Of a stretch of DNA of 61,482 bases, positions 1 to 8,812 are shown piece by piece. The DNA comes from Chitinophaga pinensis. GTDB lineage: Bacteria; Bacteroidota; Bacteroidia; Flavobacteriales_D; Crocinitomicaceae. The notes under the pieces were generated by a model. That model saw only the letters and a list, made by a program, of their open reading frames with translations. It was not told the DNA's origin and ran no database searches. The first letter of the stretch is position 1. Every line of letters starts with the position of its first letter. The DNA is taken from contig CAMAZP010000018.1 of assembly GCA_945863605.1 (NCBI GenBank), forward strand, positions 1-61,482, read 5' to 3'. The translations under genes and the position numbers were made by a program.

Positions 1-1
1 T

Positions 2-694
2 TTTACCAATGCAGCTTTATATGCAGCTAAAAAGCACAGTATTCTTCATCCAGAGACCGTTTGTTTTGCACCTGTTTCGGGAATGCATCATGCTCAACCC
101 AATCGAGGAAGTGGCTTTTGTACTTTTTCTGGTCAAGTCATTTCTGCCGTTAAACTTTACAATGAACTTGGCGTCAGTGGTGCTTATTTTGATCTAGACG
201 GCCATTTTGGAAATAGCATAGAAGATAGTAGGGGATTTAATCCGATTCTAAATCATGCAATTCCAATTGGTTGTAATGTGAATCCTTTTGGTCAAAACGA
301 ATTATATATTGAATCGTTTAAAGAAGGATTGAAACATGTTGGTAATCTCATAAAAGCAGGAAAAATACACTATGTGGTTTTTGCACATGGCGCTGATTCA
401 CATATAGACGATGACATCGGTGGTGGTTGCGACACGAAACATTGGTTAATGTGTGCAACCTTGTTTTCAGAATGGGTGAATGAAATTTCAAGTGATATTG
501 GAAAGCCATTACCTGTAACATTAGCATTATTTGGTGGTTATCGCTCTGATAATTATGAAGTTGTACTTGATTTACATTTAAAATCACTTTTGGAATGTTC
601 TAGAACCATTTGCAAAAATGAAATTATAGACAACATCGTTATTCCAAGAAAAATAATCACCGGTTCTTGGGATTGTAATGATGAAGTTGCTTAA
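2..694 (+). CDS. Histone deacetylase / acetylpolyamine amidohydrolase family protein, 5'-truncated by window edge
   Basis: The frame is open from base 2 with no start, so the gene begins outside the window; an internal ATG at 83 lies inside a conserved motif and is not the start. Seen: CFAPVSGMHHAQP (the HDAC His-His catalytic pair), GSGFCTF, DLDGHFGN (zinc ligands Asp and His) and AHGADSH with a later Asp, in the usual HDAC order. Family members are zinc hydrolases that remove acetyl groups from lysines, polyamines or small amides; the substrate cannot be read from sequence. The 231 visible residues are roughly the C-terminal two thirds. No partner gene is visible downstream. Confidence 0.8.
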   Translation, partial: FTNAALYAAKKHSILHPETVCFAPVSGMHHAQPNRGSGFCTFSGQVISAVKLYNELGVSGAYFDLDGHFGNSIEDSRGFNPILNHAIPIGCNVNPFGQNELYIESFKEGLKHVGNLIKAGKIHYVVFAHGADSHIDDDIGGGCDTKHWLMCATLFSEWVNEISSDIGKPLPVTLALFGGYRSDNYEVVLDLHLKSLLECSRTICKNEIIDNIVIPRKIITGSWDCNDEVA

Positions 695-899
695 CTAAAA
701 TCAAGTATTAATTACTTTTTTTTGAATTCAGAGGTAAAACATTTTTTATTATTTATTTCATAGCTTACGTTTTATGGATTAATTACAGAGTTCAAATTTT
801 TCAAGTTCTGTCAATTTTGAGATATTTATGAATCATCACTGGAAATTATAAATCAGGTAATAACCTTAATTTTGTTTTATGTTTTTAGGTTATAGCCTT

Positions 900-1364
900 A
901 TGAAAAATAATAAACTACATCTACTTTTACAGCAAACGGATAAGAAAATAGAGACTTTTAAGAATTTGAAAGAAACCCTAATTTCATCTAAAAGGTGGAT
1001 CAATACGTTTCGAAATTCAATTAAAATGTCTTTGCGTCAATTAGGAGATCGATTGCATATTTCGCTGCAAAGCGTAAAAGAAATTGAGGAGCGTGAGGCA
1101 AATGGAACCATAACGCTAAATTCTCTGCGTGATGCTGCAAATGCAATGGACATGAAATTGGTTTATGGTTTTGTTTCCAAGCACGAATCATTGGAACAAA
1201 TGATAGAAAAGAGAGCAAGAGAATTAGCCACCGAAATTGTAATGCGAACGCGTGCCACCATGACGTTGGAGGATCAGAAAAATTCCAAGGAACGTCTCCA
1301 ACAAGCAATAGTGCAGAAAACAGCGGAAATAAAATTTGAAATGCCAAAATATTTATGGGATTAG
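900..1364 (+). CDS. Mobile mystery protein A-like HTH (XRE) regulator
   Basis: About 154 residues with a basic helical N-terminus, then a Cro/C1-type helix-turn-helix at about residues 40-85 (MSLRQLGDRLHIS, then SVKEIEEREANGTITL). The layout (aligned start, HTH, then an ARELA helix and a C-terminal MPKYLWD-like end) matches the family called mobile mystery protein A, normally encoded next to a Fic-domain 'mystery protein B'. No B gene is adjacent. An in-frame ATG at 879 is possible; the ATG at 900 gives the better family N-terminus. Probably a DNA-binding autoregulator or antitoxin-like half that has lost its partner; the function is inferred only. Confidence 0.7.
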   Translation: MKNNKLHLLLQQTDKKIETFKNLKETLISSKRWINTFRNSIKMSLRQLGDRLHISLQSVKEIEEREANGTITLNSLRDAANAMDMKLVYGFVSKHESLEQMIEKRARELATEIVMRTRATMTLEDQKNSKERLQQAIVQKTAEIKFEMPKYLWD

Positions 1365-1535
1365 AGATTAATTATAAAGATGGGCAAACTTTACATTATA
1401 GTTTTTTATTTTTATTAAACCGAGAGAACAAAAACATAGGATTAATAATTTTTCATAAATAAAAATAAAAGTAAAAGGCAACTTGAAATTAAATATGTCG
1501 TACATTTACTGTCAACTAATTTTTTTAAAAAAAAA

Positions 1536-3557
1536 ATGAAATTTTTAACTGCACTATTATTCACACTGAACATTACACTTTATTTTCATTCACAGCAGAA
1601 TGTTAGTGTGTCAGATGTTCCAGCAACACCAAATCCAACCAGTGTTCTAGACGTAAGTTCCATTTCAAAAGGAATGTTGATACCACGCATGACTACCTTG
1701 CAACGTACAGCAATTGTTGGGCCAGCGAATGGCTTACTGGTTTATGATACCGATATAAACTGTGTCATGTTTTACTCTACTACATTAAATTCTTGGAATT
1801 CTTTGTGTGCTGGAGCTAGTGCAAGCAGTTTAATTGTTAATTCCTCAACGGTTCCAGTGGGTGTAAATTGCCCTTCAGGAGGAATCCTTTTACAGATCGG
1901 AAGTGATATTAATTCAAACGGAATATTAGATTTAGCTGAAATAACTTCAGCTCAATATATTTGTAATGGACAAGCCGGTGCAGTAGGACCAGCAGGTGTA
2001 GCCGGGCCAGCAGGTGCAACAGGCCCTGCAGGTGCAACTGGGCCAGCAGGTGCACCTGGGCCAGCAGGTGCAACCGGGCCAGCAGGACCAACTGGACCAG
2101 CAGGGCCTCAAGGTCCACAGGGACTTACAGGTAATAATGGAATAAGCTGTTGGGATGTTAATGGAAATGGAATCAACGATCCTGGAGAGGACACAAATGG
2201 TGACGGTATATTTAATACTCTTGATTGCTCAGTTGGAATCATTGGACCAGTAGGACCAGCGGGGCCTGCAGGCGCAACTGGGTTAACAGGACCGGCAGGT
2301 GCTACAGGACCAGCAGGACCTGCGGGTGCAACTGGATTAACAGGACCAGCAGGACCAGTGGGGCCTGCAGGCGCAACAGGGTTAACAGGACCGGCAGGTG
2401 CTACAGGACCAGCAGGACCTTCGGGTGCAACTGGATTAACAGGACCAGCAGGACCAGCAGGACCAGCGGGACCAGCAGGACCTTCGGGTGCAACTGGATT
2501 AACAGGACCGGCAGGTGCCTCAGGGCCAGCAGGGCCAGCGGGACCAGTAGGACCTACGGGTGCAACTGGTTTAACAGGACCGGCAGGTGCTACAGGCGCA
2601 GCGGGACCAGCAGGACCTACGGGTGCAACTGGTTCAACATGGACACTTACAACGCCAACTGTTAACCCAACAGGAACATTAACAGTAAATGGAACAGCTG
2701 GATCAGGTGGCCCTGTGACAACACTTGGTCAATATTGGATTGCAGCTCCAATTACCGCAGGTACAAATGCCTTAGCAGCAACAGGTTACCTAGGAACAAG
2801 TACAAATCAACACATGGATTTAGTAAGTAATAACTTAGTTAGAGGTAGATTAAGTAATTTAGGTGAGTTTTTCATTGGTACAACAACTACTGCTCTACCA
2901 GGGGATTTAATGAACGGAGTTGGTAATGCTACTTTTCCTTGGGCTTTGAATGGATATACTAGTTTTAATGCAGGTGGTACATACGGTCTTAGACAAGCAG
3001 GTTCAACAGGGACTTGGGGTGGTGTTCAAGGAGAAACAATCGGAACAATCCCTGCTAATAGCTCGGGTGTTCAAGGTGGTGCTGGAGCAAATAATCATAA
3101 TGGTGTTCTTGGTCAAAAACCCGTTGGAGGGTTGGGCTGGGGAGGTTTATTTTTGAATGACTTAGGATATACAGGCTTTTTTGGAGTTGCTTCTGATAGA
3201 AATGTAAAAACAGATATATTACCAATTTCTAATGCATTATCTAGGTTGATGAAGTTAGATGGTAAGACTTACAGATACGCTGCTCCTTACAATGAATTTC
3301 TAGGAGGTGATGACGTAACTTATGGTTTTATTGCCCAAGAAGTCGAAGCTCTTTTTCCTGAAATGGTAAAAGAAAAATCATTTACTCCAGGCCAAACAAA
3401 AGCATTTGATAACCACCCGGTTGATATAAATATAAAATCTGTTAGTACAGTTTCGCTCATTCCAGTTTTAGTAGAGGCTATCAAAGAACAACAAAAAATG
3501 ATAGAAGATTTAAAGATTGAAATCGAATTATTGAAGACAGAAATTAAAAAAGATTAA
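1536..3557 (+). CDS. Secreted collagen-like protein with C-terminal S74 (endosialidase-type) chaperone domain
   Basis: 673 residues: an N-terminal export signal (residues about 1-20); a head with the [11 protein letters not shown]...GMLIPRMT pattern common in Bacteroidota surface proteins (about 30-95); a Gly-X-Y collagen-like stretch (about 150-198); a calcium-loop-like insert rich in D, N and G (about 206-231); a second long Gly-X-Y stretch (about 237-368); a shaft; then a peptidase S74 intramolecular chaperone from about 550 with SDRNVKTD, where the Ser-Asp and Lys of the autocleavage site are visible; and a terminal coiled coil. Known role of the fold: trimer assembly followed by self-cleavage, as in phage tail fibres. 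Likely a trimeric surface fibre. It lies 3 bases before the next gene, so the two are probably co-transcribed. Confidence 0.85.
   Translation: MKFLTALLFTLNITLYFHSQQNVSVSDVPATPNPTSVLDVSSISKGMLIPRMTTLQRTAIVGPANGLLVYDTDINCVMFYSTTLNSWNSLCAGASASSLIVNSSTVPVGVNCPSGGILLQIGSDINSNGILDLAEITSAQYICNGQAGAVGPAGVAGPAGATGPAGATGPAGAPGPAGATGPAGPTGPAGPQGPQGLTGNNGISCWDVNGNGINDPGEDTNGDGIFNTLDCSVGIIGPVGPAGPAGATGLTGPAGATGPAGPAGATGLTGPAGPVGPAGATGLTGPAGATGPAGPSGATGLTGPAGPAGPAGPAGPSGATGLTGPAGASGPAGPAGPVGPTGATGLTGPAGATGAAGPAGPTGATGSTWTLTTPTVNPTGTLTVNGTAGSGGPVTTLGQYWIAAPITAGTNALAATGYLGTSTNQHMDLVSNNLVRGRLSNLGEFFIGTTTTALPGDLMNGVGNATFPWALNGYTSFNAGGTYGLRQAGSTGTWGGVQGETIGTIPANSSGVQGGAGANNHNGVLGQKPVGGLGWGGLFLNDLGYTGFFGVASDRNVKTDILPISNALSRLMKLDGKTYRYAAPYNEFLGGDDVTYGFIAQEVEALFPEMVKEKSFTPGQTKAFDNHPVDINIKSVSTVSLIPVLVEAIKEQQKMIEDLKIEIELLKTEIKKD
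1984..2118. repeat. Collagen-like tandem codon repeats, block 1
   Basis: Degenerate 9- and 18-base units of the type GGGCCAGCAGGTGCAACC encode GPAGAT triplets. The block is much richer in G and C than its surroundings. Slipped-strand length variation is likely. Confidence 0.85.
2246..2636. repeat. Collagen-like tandem codon repeats, block 2
   Basis: A longer array of nested units encoding GPAG, GATG and GLTGPAG triplets, including near-identical higher-order copies of about 60 bases (compare 2262-2320 with 2364-2420). The strict 9-base periodicity also holds a second frame open. Expansion and contraction between strains is expected. Confidence 0.85.
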
Positions 3558-3560
3558 AAA

Positions 3561-5345
3561 ATGAAAAGTACATTATTTTTCTTTATTTTTTGTTTTGTAA
3601 CTTTTGTTAACTTATCCCAAACTCTTATAAATAATGGGGGGTTCATCACAGCCCAACCTGGTTCTTTTATCTATGTAAATGGCAGTGTTGCTAATAATAA
3701 TACTGGTACATTAGCTGTAAATGGCAATGGAACACCAACAAGTTCAGAATTGTATGTCACTCAGGATGTAATTAACAATTCAACCATTAATGCAGATGGA
3801 TACATAAGACTTCTTGGGAACTGGGTAGATAACGCTATCTTTAATTCAACACTAGGTACAGTTTTTTTTGAGGGTCCAAATCAGTTCCTTGGTGGAACAT
3901 CAATAACACAATTTTTCAATGTTACCCTTGACGGTAGTGGTATTAAAACGCAACAAGTTGATAAAATTGCAAAAGGTACACTTGATTTACAGTCCTTACA
4001 CTTAAATACAGATTTATATGGTTTTTTCGTTACTAATCCAGCGTTAAATGCTGTTTTAAGAACAACCGGATTTGTTTCAAGTGCTAATGGCGGATTTTTA
4101 GCTAGAACTACTCAAAACACAGGTATGTATTTATTTCCTACAGGTTCTAATGCTAATACAAGCGCAAATATTCCTGGATCTGGTACTTTTCGTTACAGAC
4201 CAGTTGAATTAAATCCGAACGATGCTAACTTAAACAATTACAGCGTAAGACTAGCTAACTTAGACGCATCTCAAGAATCATATAACAGAAATAATGCAGA
4301 ACCTATTATATGTGATGCTAACCCGTTATTCTATCATCAAATTAATCGAATATCAGGTACAAGTTCTGCTGATATTGGTGTTTGTTATATTCCTGCTTCT
4401 GATGGTCAATGGAATGATCTCGCTCGTTGGAATATAACTACTAATGGAATCTGGCAAGATATTCCTTTAGTAAATTTGACAAATATCCCTGGATTTACAA
4501 AATCAGTTGCAACTAGTTGGAATAATTTTGGTGATATTCCCTACATTTTGACTAATTTAAGTCCACCAGTACCAATAATCAATACATTAAATCAAAATGG
4601 TTGTGCGCCATTAAACGCTTCTTTACAAACTAATGTGATTAACGGTGTTACCTATACATGGAGTACAAATGGTAATAACTTAGGAACAGGATCAAACCTT
4701 AATCAATTGTTTATTAATCCAGGTTGTTACGATATAACTCTCACTGCATCAATTGGAAATTGTTCAGTTAGTACAACAGAATTAAGTCTAATTTGTGTTG
4801 ATAATTCTCCTAATGCATCATTCACATCAAGTACAAATCAATACTTTGGAGGTACAGAAAACATTATTTTTACAAATAATTCATCTGGTGCAGATTATTA
4901 TCTTTGGGAATTAGGTGATGGTACATCATCTTCATTATCAAATCCATCTGTTCTGTATTCAGGAATAAACGAGAATATCCTTGTTACACTATACGCTTAT
5001 TCAGATAACGGTTGTGTAGATTCAGCTTATACTGTAATTGGATACCAAGAAGAGACAATTTTTTATGTTCCGAATACCTTCACACCAGACCAAGATGAGT
5101 TTAATCAAACATGGGGACCAGTTTTTACACAAGGCTTTGATGAATACAATTTTGATGTTTATGTATTTGATAGATGGGGAGAATTAATTTGGGAAAGCCA
5201 TGATGCAAAAGGTAGATGGGATGGAACATATGGATCAAAAGGTGCTGACTGTCAGAATGGTATTTACACTTGGAAGATTGAATATAAACCCAAAGAGACT
5301 GACAAGAAAGTTATTGTAACGGGTTTTATTAATTTAATGCGATAA
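3561..5345 (+). CDS. T9SS type B sorting-domain (gliding-motility C-terminal) surface protein with PKD-like domain
   Basis: 594 residues. The signal peptide is at residues 1-20; a beta-helix-like N-terminal half of Asn/Thr/Gly-rich repeats follows; a PKD-like domain is at about 420-490 (YLWELGDGTSSSLSNP); and a C-terminal domain at about 508-592 has VPNTFTPDQDEFNQTW, VFDRWGELIWES and NGIYTWKIEY, the hallmarks of the gliding-motility-associated C-terminal domain that directs export through the type IX system. It is probably secreted with the collagen-like protein encoded 3 bases upstream and may anchor or partner it at the surface; this pairing is inferred from gene order. The cargo function is unknown. 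Confidence 0.85.
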   Translation: MKSTLFFFIFCFVTFVNLSQTLINNGGFITAQPGSFIYVNGSVANNNTGTLAVNGNGTPTSSELYVTQDVINNSTINADGYIRLLGNWVDNAIFNSTLGTVFFEGPNQFLGGTSITQFFNVTLDGSGIKTQQVDKIAKGTLDLQSLHLNTDLYGFFVTNPALNAVLRTTGFVSSANGGFLARTTQNTGMYLFPTGSNANTSANIPGSGTFRYRPVELNPNDANLNNYSVRLANLDASQESYNRNNAEPIICDANPLFYHQINRISGTSSADIGVCYIPASDGQWNDLARWNITTNGIWQDIPLVNLTNIPGFTKSVATSWNNFGDIPYILTNLSPPVPIINTLNQNGCAPLNASLQTNVINGVTYTWSTNGNNLGTGSNLNQLFINPGCYDITLTASIGNCSVSTTELSLICVDNSPNASFTSSTNQYFGGTENIIFTNNSSGADYYLWELGDGTSSSLSNPSVLYSGINENILVTLYAYSDNGCVDSAYTVIGYQEETIFYVPNTFTPDQDEFNQTWGPVFTQGFDEYNFDVYVFDRWGELIWESHDAKGRWDGTYGSKGADCQNGIYTWKIEYKPKETDKKVIVTGFINLMR

Positions 5346-5415
5346 CCAATTTACTTTATTTTTTTTAAAAAGTATAATTACAATTGAAATTTAAAAATTC
5401 ATTTTTTATTGTAAA

Positions 5416-5758
5416 TTAAATTTCTAACTGCATTCTTTGTTCTTTATTTAAACTCAGATCCTCAATCAAGCCATTTGAAGTCATAAAATCGTGGTAGATG
5501 TAAACTTTTTCTTCACGTATTTTGGTGCTCAAAAACAAGGAAATCTCACCGAGGTTTAATGCAATGCCTTCTGTTTCACTGAAATTAAATTCAGAATAGT
5601 TTCCCAATTATCCAATCCTGGAAGAACGCTTAGTTATATCGAAACGTTTGTTGTTATTTGGTTAGGGGCACGTAATATATACCTGCGCATAGTATGTCAT
5701 ATTTATCAAATTCCAGAAGTAACACTCGAAAATAATCGTTGTCTTTAAGATGGTTCAT
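5416..5758 (-). pseudogene. Decayed small gene with one frameshift and one in-frame stop
   Basis: On the minus strand an ATG at 5758 opens a 34-codon frame ending at 5654. Skipping one base near 5657 continues the reading through KRFDITKRSSRIG to an in-frame TAA, after which a 62-codon frame runs from NYSEFNFSETEG to the stop at 5416. The three pieces join without gaps into one plausible protein of about 115 residues. I do not recognise the family. Alternatively the last 63 codons could be translated alone from a TTG at 5607. The rest of the 5346-5880 gap shows nothing else. Confidence 0.5.
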
Positions 5759-5880
5759 AATTTAGCTATTTGGTAACAGTTTTGATTTCAATTTTCCAAA
5801 GACTTTAATAGTATAATTCAAGTCTACTTTTGTTCATGAAATTCAACATTAACAAACTAAATCAACTAATTAAAAATCAA

Positions 5881-6294
5881 TCAAACAACCACTTCAATTC
5901 CTTTCACGTCTTCAAGTGAAATTCCATAATAATTGAAGTTATTTTCATTGGGATTTTCTTTCTCAATGATTTCAATTACGCAATCTTTAATTGGAATCGG
6001 TTCAAAAAATAAACTGAAAACTTTCCAATCTGATTTGGTTTCAAAATCATGACGTTCCGGAGAAACAGGGATATTCAGTGCGTTAATTAACTTAAATTTC
6101 TCTATTGAACCTACGTTTCTAATAAAAGTATTCGGTGCAATATCAATCCATCCACCTTTAATATACATCCAAGGAGCAGCATAACCAAAATCTATTTGTG
6201 TGAATTGTTCATTCAATAGAATTCGCAATATAGTTGGATTGCTTTTTTGTGCGTCCTTAATTACGGGTTGCACTAAATATGTTTTATTTTTCAT
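5881..6294 (-). CDS. Beta-sandwich-type protein, paralogue of the gene at 7367-7843
   Basis: About 137 residues from the ATG at 6294, which overlaps the end of the WYL regulator gene by 11 bases, so translation is probably coupled; a longer frame starting at 6384 would lie inside that gene and is rejected. It shares with the protein at 7367-7843 the pattern T-x-IDF, GGWI near the middle, LINALNIPVSP versus LVKAIGIPIAP, an IIEK motif and a terminal FN-Y-Y/N motif. This resembles the stand-alone beta-sandwich domain found before TlpA-like proteins in Bacteroidota (resemblance judged by eye). There is no export signal, so it is probably cytoplasmic. Function unknown; the link to the WYL regulator suggests ligand sensing or a regulated response. 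Confidence 0.7.
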   Translation of the reverse strand: MKNKTYLVQPVIKDAQKSNPTILRILLNEQFTQIDFGYAAPWMYIKGGWIDIAPNTFIRNVGSIEKFKLINALNIPVSPERHDFETKSDWKVFSLFFEPIPIKDCVIEIIEKENPNENNFNYYGISLEDVKGIEVVV

Positions 6295-7276
6295 TTTTAA
6301 GTTCTTTAGCAAATTGATTAAACCATAAAGGGGAAAGAATTCGTACTTGATTTCCTTGTGATAAAAAATGGCGAGCGAGTTCAAGTGAAGGAATCAGTTC
6401 AAAAGTAATTTCTGATGAACCCGATTCTTTCTTGTTTATTTTTTGACTTTCATGTAAAGGGTAGGCCTGATAATAATGAGTTGTTAGCTGGTTCGCCCAA
6501 ATTTGAACAACTTCTTTTTGTGCTTCTGGAATAGGGAACACTCCATAGACATCATTTAAATAAGTTTCAATTTCACTTGAGTCCGTAAAATGATATTTCT
6601 TTTTTAGTTTCAAAGGCTCATTGATACGATCTAAACCAAATGTACGAACAGCTCCATGTGTTTCAGAATAACCAATCACGTACCAACGATTGTCAAATTC
6701 TTTAATTAAAAAAGGATGAATTATGGTGTGTGTAAATGTTCTTTTACTATACGAAAAGTGTAAAATGGATATTGGTGTAAGTTCTTTACAGGCTTCATAG
6801 AATAAATCAAAATATTCAAATCCTCTCGAAATAGGAGGGACCATTGTTTGTAGAATTGTTCTTTTGTATTCTTTGGTTTGACTACTTTCAATGGTTGCAG
6901 AAAGTAATTTTTCCACTGCATGATTGAATTGATCGCTAATGCGAGAACCTCCAATTATTCGAATTAAATCCACTGCCTCTGCAATTGTTTCAATTTCTTC
7001 CTGTTTGAGTGCAATTCCAGTCAAAGTATAATTTGGGTCGGTGTATTCGTACCCTTTTTTACTAAAATTATAACTAATAGGAGCATCGAATCCATCAGGA
7101 TAGGGAAGTCGCATGTTCGCTAAATCTTTTTGAATGGTTTCAGCTGAAGGTTCAAAATCTAATTTTTCAAGACATGCTTCAATGATATCTTTCATTTGTG
7201 GCAAAGGTTTCATGGGATTTCGAAGCAGACCATCAATAACCTTATACCGTCTAAATGCACTTTTACTCAAGTTCAT
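6284..7276 (-). CDS. WYL-domain HTH transcriptional regulator
   Basis: 330 residues: an N-terminal winged helix-turn-helix region (about 1-85), a linker, then a WYL domain (about 150-215) with the signature IKEFDNRWYVIGYSET, where RWYV at about 187-190 stands in for the WYL triad, and a C-terminal WCX-like extension. WYL domains bind nucleic-acid-like or small ligands and often control DNA-damage or defence genes. It is divergently transcribed from the paralogue operon at 7367-8252 and overlaps the other paralogue at 5881-6294. A repeated 13-base motif sits in the shared promoter region, consistent with control of both directions. Confidence 0.88.
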   Translation of the reverse strand: MNLSKSAFRRYKVIDGLLRNPMKPLPQMKDIIEACLEKLDFEPSAETIQKDLANMRLPYPDGFDAPISYNFSKKGYEYTDPNYTLTGIALKQEEIETIAEAVDLIRIIGGSRISDQFNHAVEKLLSATIESSQTKEYKRTILQTMVPPISRGFEYFDLFYEACKELTPISILHFSYSKRTFTHTIIHPFLIKEFDNRWYVIGYSETHGAVRTFGLDRINEPLKLKKKYHFTDSSEIETYLNDVYGVFPIPEAQKEVVQIWANQLTTHYYQAYPLHESQKINKKESGSSEITFELIPSLELARHFLSQGNQVRILSPLWFNQFAKELKNEK

Positions 7277-7280
7277 ATTT

Positions 7281-7315
7281 AATTATTTTGAACAAATATA
7301 TAAATTATTTTGAAC
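7281..7315. promoter_or_regulatory. Operator-like direct repeat in the divergent WYL promoter region
   Basis: Two exact copies of AATTATTTTGAAC (7281-7293 and 7303-7315), start to start 22 bases apart, about two helical turns. On the minus strand the bases between them read TATATTTG, a fit to the Bacteroidota -7 element TAnnTTTG, for the regulator gene starting at 7276. This placement suggests autorepression. Confidence 0.45.
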
Positions 7316-7366
7316 TCCGTATGTGTTTTACGCACCTATATGTTTACTTTGTCGAAAATTTAAAAT

Positions 7367-7843
7367 ATGGAAACAGAAATTGAGAAAATTATTGAAGTTG
7401 ATAGCACTGTTAAAAGTGTTACACCAATGAAATTGTACAATCCAAATGGAATGGATTTCAAAACAGATCACAGGATGAAGAGTATTGAATTGACAGATGA
7501 ATATACTCGAATAGATTTTATTTTTCGATCCTCAATGATTTATACAAATGGTGGTTGGATTCAAATGGAACGTGATGCTTACATTCAACCAAAAGGTTCT
7601 ACCACTAAATATCGATTAGTTAAAGCTATCGGAATACCAATTGCACCTATAAAACACTATTTTAAACAGCAAGGTGAGTTTCATACCTACACTCTAATAT
7701 TTCCTGCTTTACCTACAGCTACTAGATGTATCGATATAATTGAAAAGCAGGCTCCTGGTGACTACTTTAACTTCTACAATGTTGACTATTCAAAATGGAT
7801 GACAGTTCCGCATGCGTTAGATATTCCTAGAAAAAACAATTAA
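7367..7843 (+). CDS. Beta-sandwich-type protein, paralogue of the gene at 5881-6294
   Basis: 158 residues, no signal peptide or membrane segment. Residues from about 35 onward align by eye with the protein at 5881-6294: TRIDFIFRSS, GGWIQM, YRLVKAIGIPIAP, FPALP, IDIIEKQAPG and FNFYNVDY. The N-terminal 30 residues are extra. It is divergent from the WYL regulator gene with 90 bases between them, and the next gene starts 1 base after its stop, so those two form an operon. Family function unknown; most likely part of a regulator-controlled module. Confidence 0.7.
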   Translation: METEIEKIIEVDSTVKSVTPMKLYNPNGMDFKTDHRMKSIELTDEYTRIDFIFRSSMIYTNGGWIQMERDAYIQPKGSTTKYRLVKAIGIPIAPIKHYFKQQGEFHTYTLIFPALPTATRCIDIIEKQAPGDYFNFYNVDYSKWMTVPHALDIPRKNN

Positions 7844-7844
7844 T

Positions 7845-8252
7845 ATGGATACTTTTCTACTAACAAACGACTCCTACTTTAAAAACTTTCTATACGATCA
7901 AAACGAAGAGACAATCCGCATAATGGGTTGGAAATTTACTTCTCGGGAAGTGATTTTTATGACGTTGTTTTATCACGAAGAACAGCTGGTACTACACTTA
8001 GAAAACGAATACGATGATTTTTACATTTCAAAAAATCAGTGCCAAGAAGTTCTAACATTAGAAGTAGCTCGGTATTTATACGCAATGCATAATGATGAAA
8101 TACGAGAATTATACCACACTTTTATTCAAAAAGATGAACTCATTACAGATTTAATGCTACTGAATCGATTAGAAAGAATTGGGCTTCTTGCAGAATTATT
8201 GGATTGGAATCCGTCTGATTTGTGTAGAATTAATTTGATTACTGCTAATTAA
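7845..8252 (+). CDS. Hypothetical acidic cytoplasmic protein
   Basis: 135 residues, Asp/Glu-rich, without signal peptide or obvious motif; mixed alpha/beta character (EEQLVLHLENEYDDFYIS, then helical). The family is not recognised. The ATG lies 1 base after the stop of the upstream paralogue gene, which makes co-translation and a shared role likely. The next gene follows 56 bases later. Confidence 0.65.
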   Translation: MDTFLLTNDSYFKNFLYDQNEETIRIMGWKFTSREVIFMTLFYHEEQLVLHLENEYDDFYISKNQCQEVLTLEVARYLYAMHNDEIRELYHTFIQKDELITDLMLLNRLERIGLLAELLDWNPSDLCRINLITAN

Positions 8253-8308
8253 AAAATAACATTCAGCTAAGCAAAAACAAGTATAATTAATATTTAAAAC
8301 AATTTAAA

Positions 8309-8767
8309 ATGAACTATTTACAAGAAAAAAAAGAAATCCTTGAATTAAAATTGAAACTTACATCCATATTAATCGATAAGAAATTATGTATTCGTAACCA
8401 ACAATATGAAAAGGTAGCAGATTTGAGGGATGAAGAAAAAGAATTGCTGCAACTATTGGAAAATAAAACCAAAGATATCAAAGAACACCAACAAATTTTT
8501 GAGGAAAAAATGCATACAGTTGAAGACCGATATCTATTTTTATCCTTGCTCAATGAAATCAGTATTTACTACACGCCTTACAAACAACATGAAGAAACCA
8601 TTGATGATTTCTATTTCAAGTTAAGAGAAAATTACGACAAGTTAATAAAGTTAAAAGACGAACTCTCTAAATTGCACCAATTCAAAGAAGCAAACCAAGT
8701 AAGAAACGACCTTTTAGATATTGGTCGATTTTTAAGTCGTGAGAAATGGAGTGGGAATAATAAATAA
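8309..8767 (+). CDS. UVR-motif coiled-coil protein
   Basis: 152 residues, almost entirely helical with long charged coiled-coil stretches. Two UVR-like motifs are visible: QQYEKVADLRDEEKELLQLL (about residues 35-54) and HQFKEANQVRNDLLD near 125-140. The UVR motif mediates protein contacts in UvrB/UvrC and occurs in McsA-type stress adaptor proteins. No zinc fingers or endonuclease domain are present, so this is a small adaptor-like protein rather than UvrB or UvrC. A strong hairpin terminator follows directly. Confidence 0.65.
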   Translation: MNYLQEKKEILELKLKLTSILIDKKLCIRNQQYEKVADLRDEEKELLQLLENKTKDIKEHQQIFEEKMHTVEDRYLFLSLLNEISIYYTPYKQHEETIDDFYFKLRENYDKLIKLKDELSKLHQFKEANQVRNDLLDIGRFLSREKWSGNNK

Positions 8768-8776
8768 ATCCTGGCC

Positions 8777-8812
8777 AAAAAATGATACTTAATAAATTAA
8801 GTATCATTTTTT
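8777..8812. terminator. Bidirectional intrinsic terminator
   Basis: A perfect 16-bp inverted repeat (AAAAAATGATACTTAA and its complement) with a 4-base loop, A-rich before and T-rich after, between convergent genes. Its right arm contains the last codons of the minus-strand gene ending at 8804. Confidence 0.85.

Noticed and set aside
2225..2665. Second long open frame inside the collagen-like gene
   Set aside because: It is held open by the 9-base periodicity of the Gly-X-Y codons, is low-complexity, and overlaps a well-supported gene.
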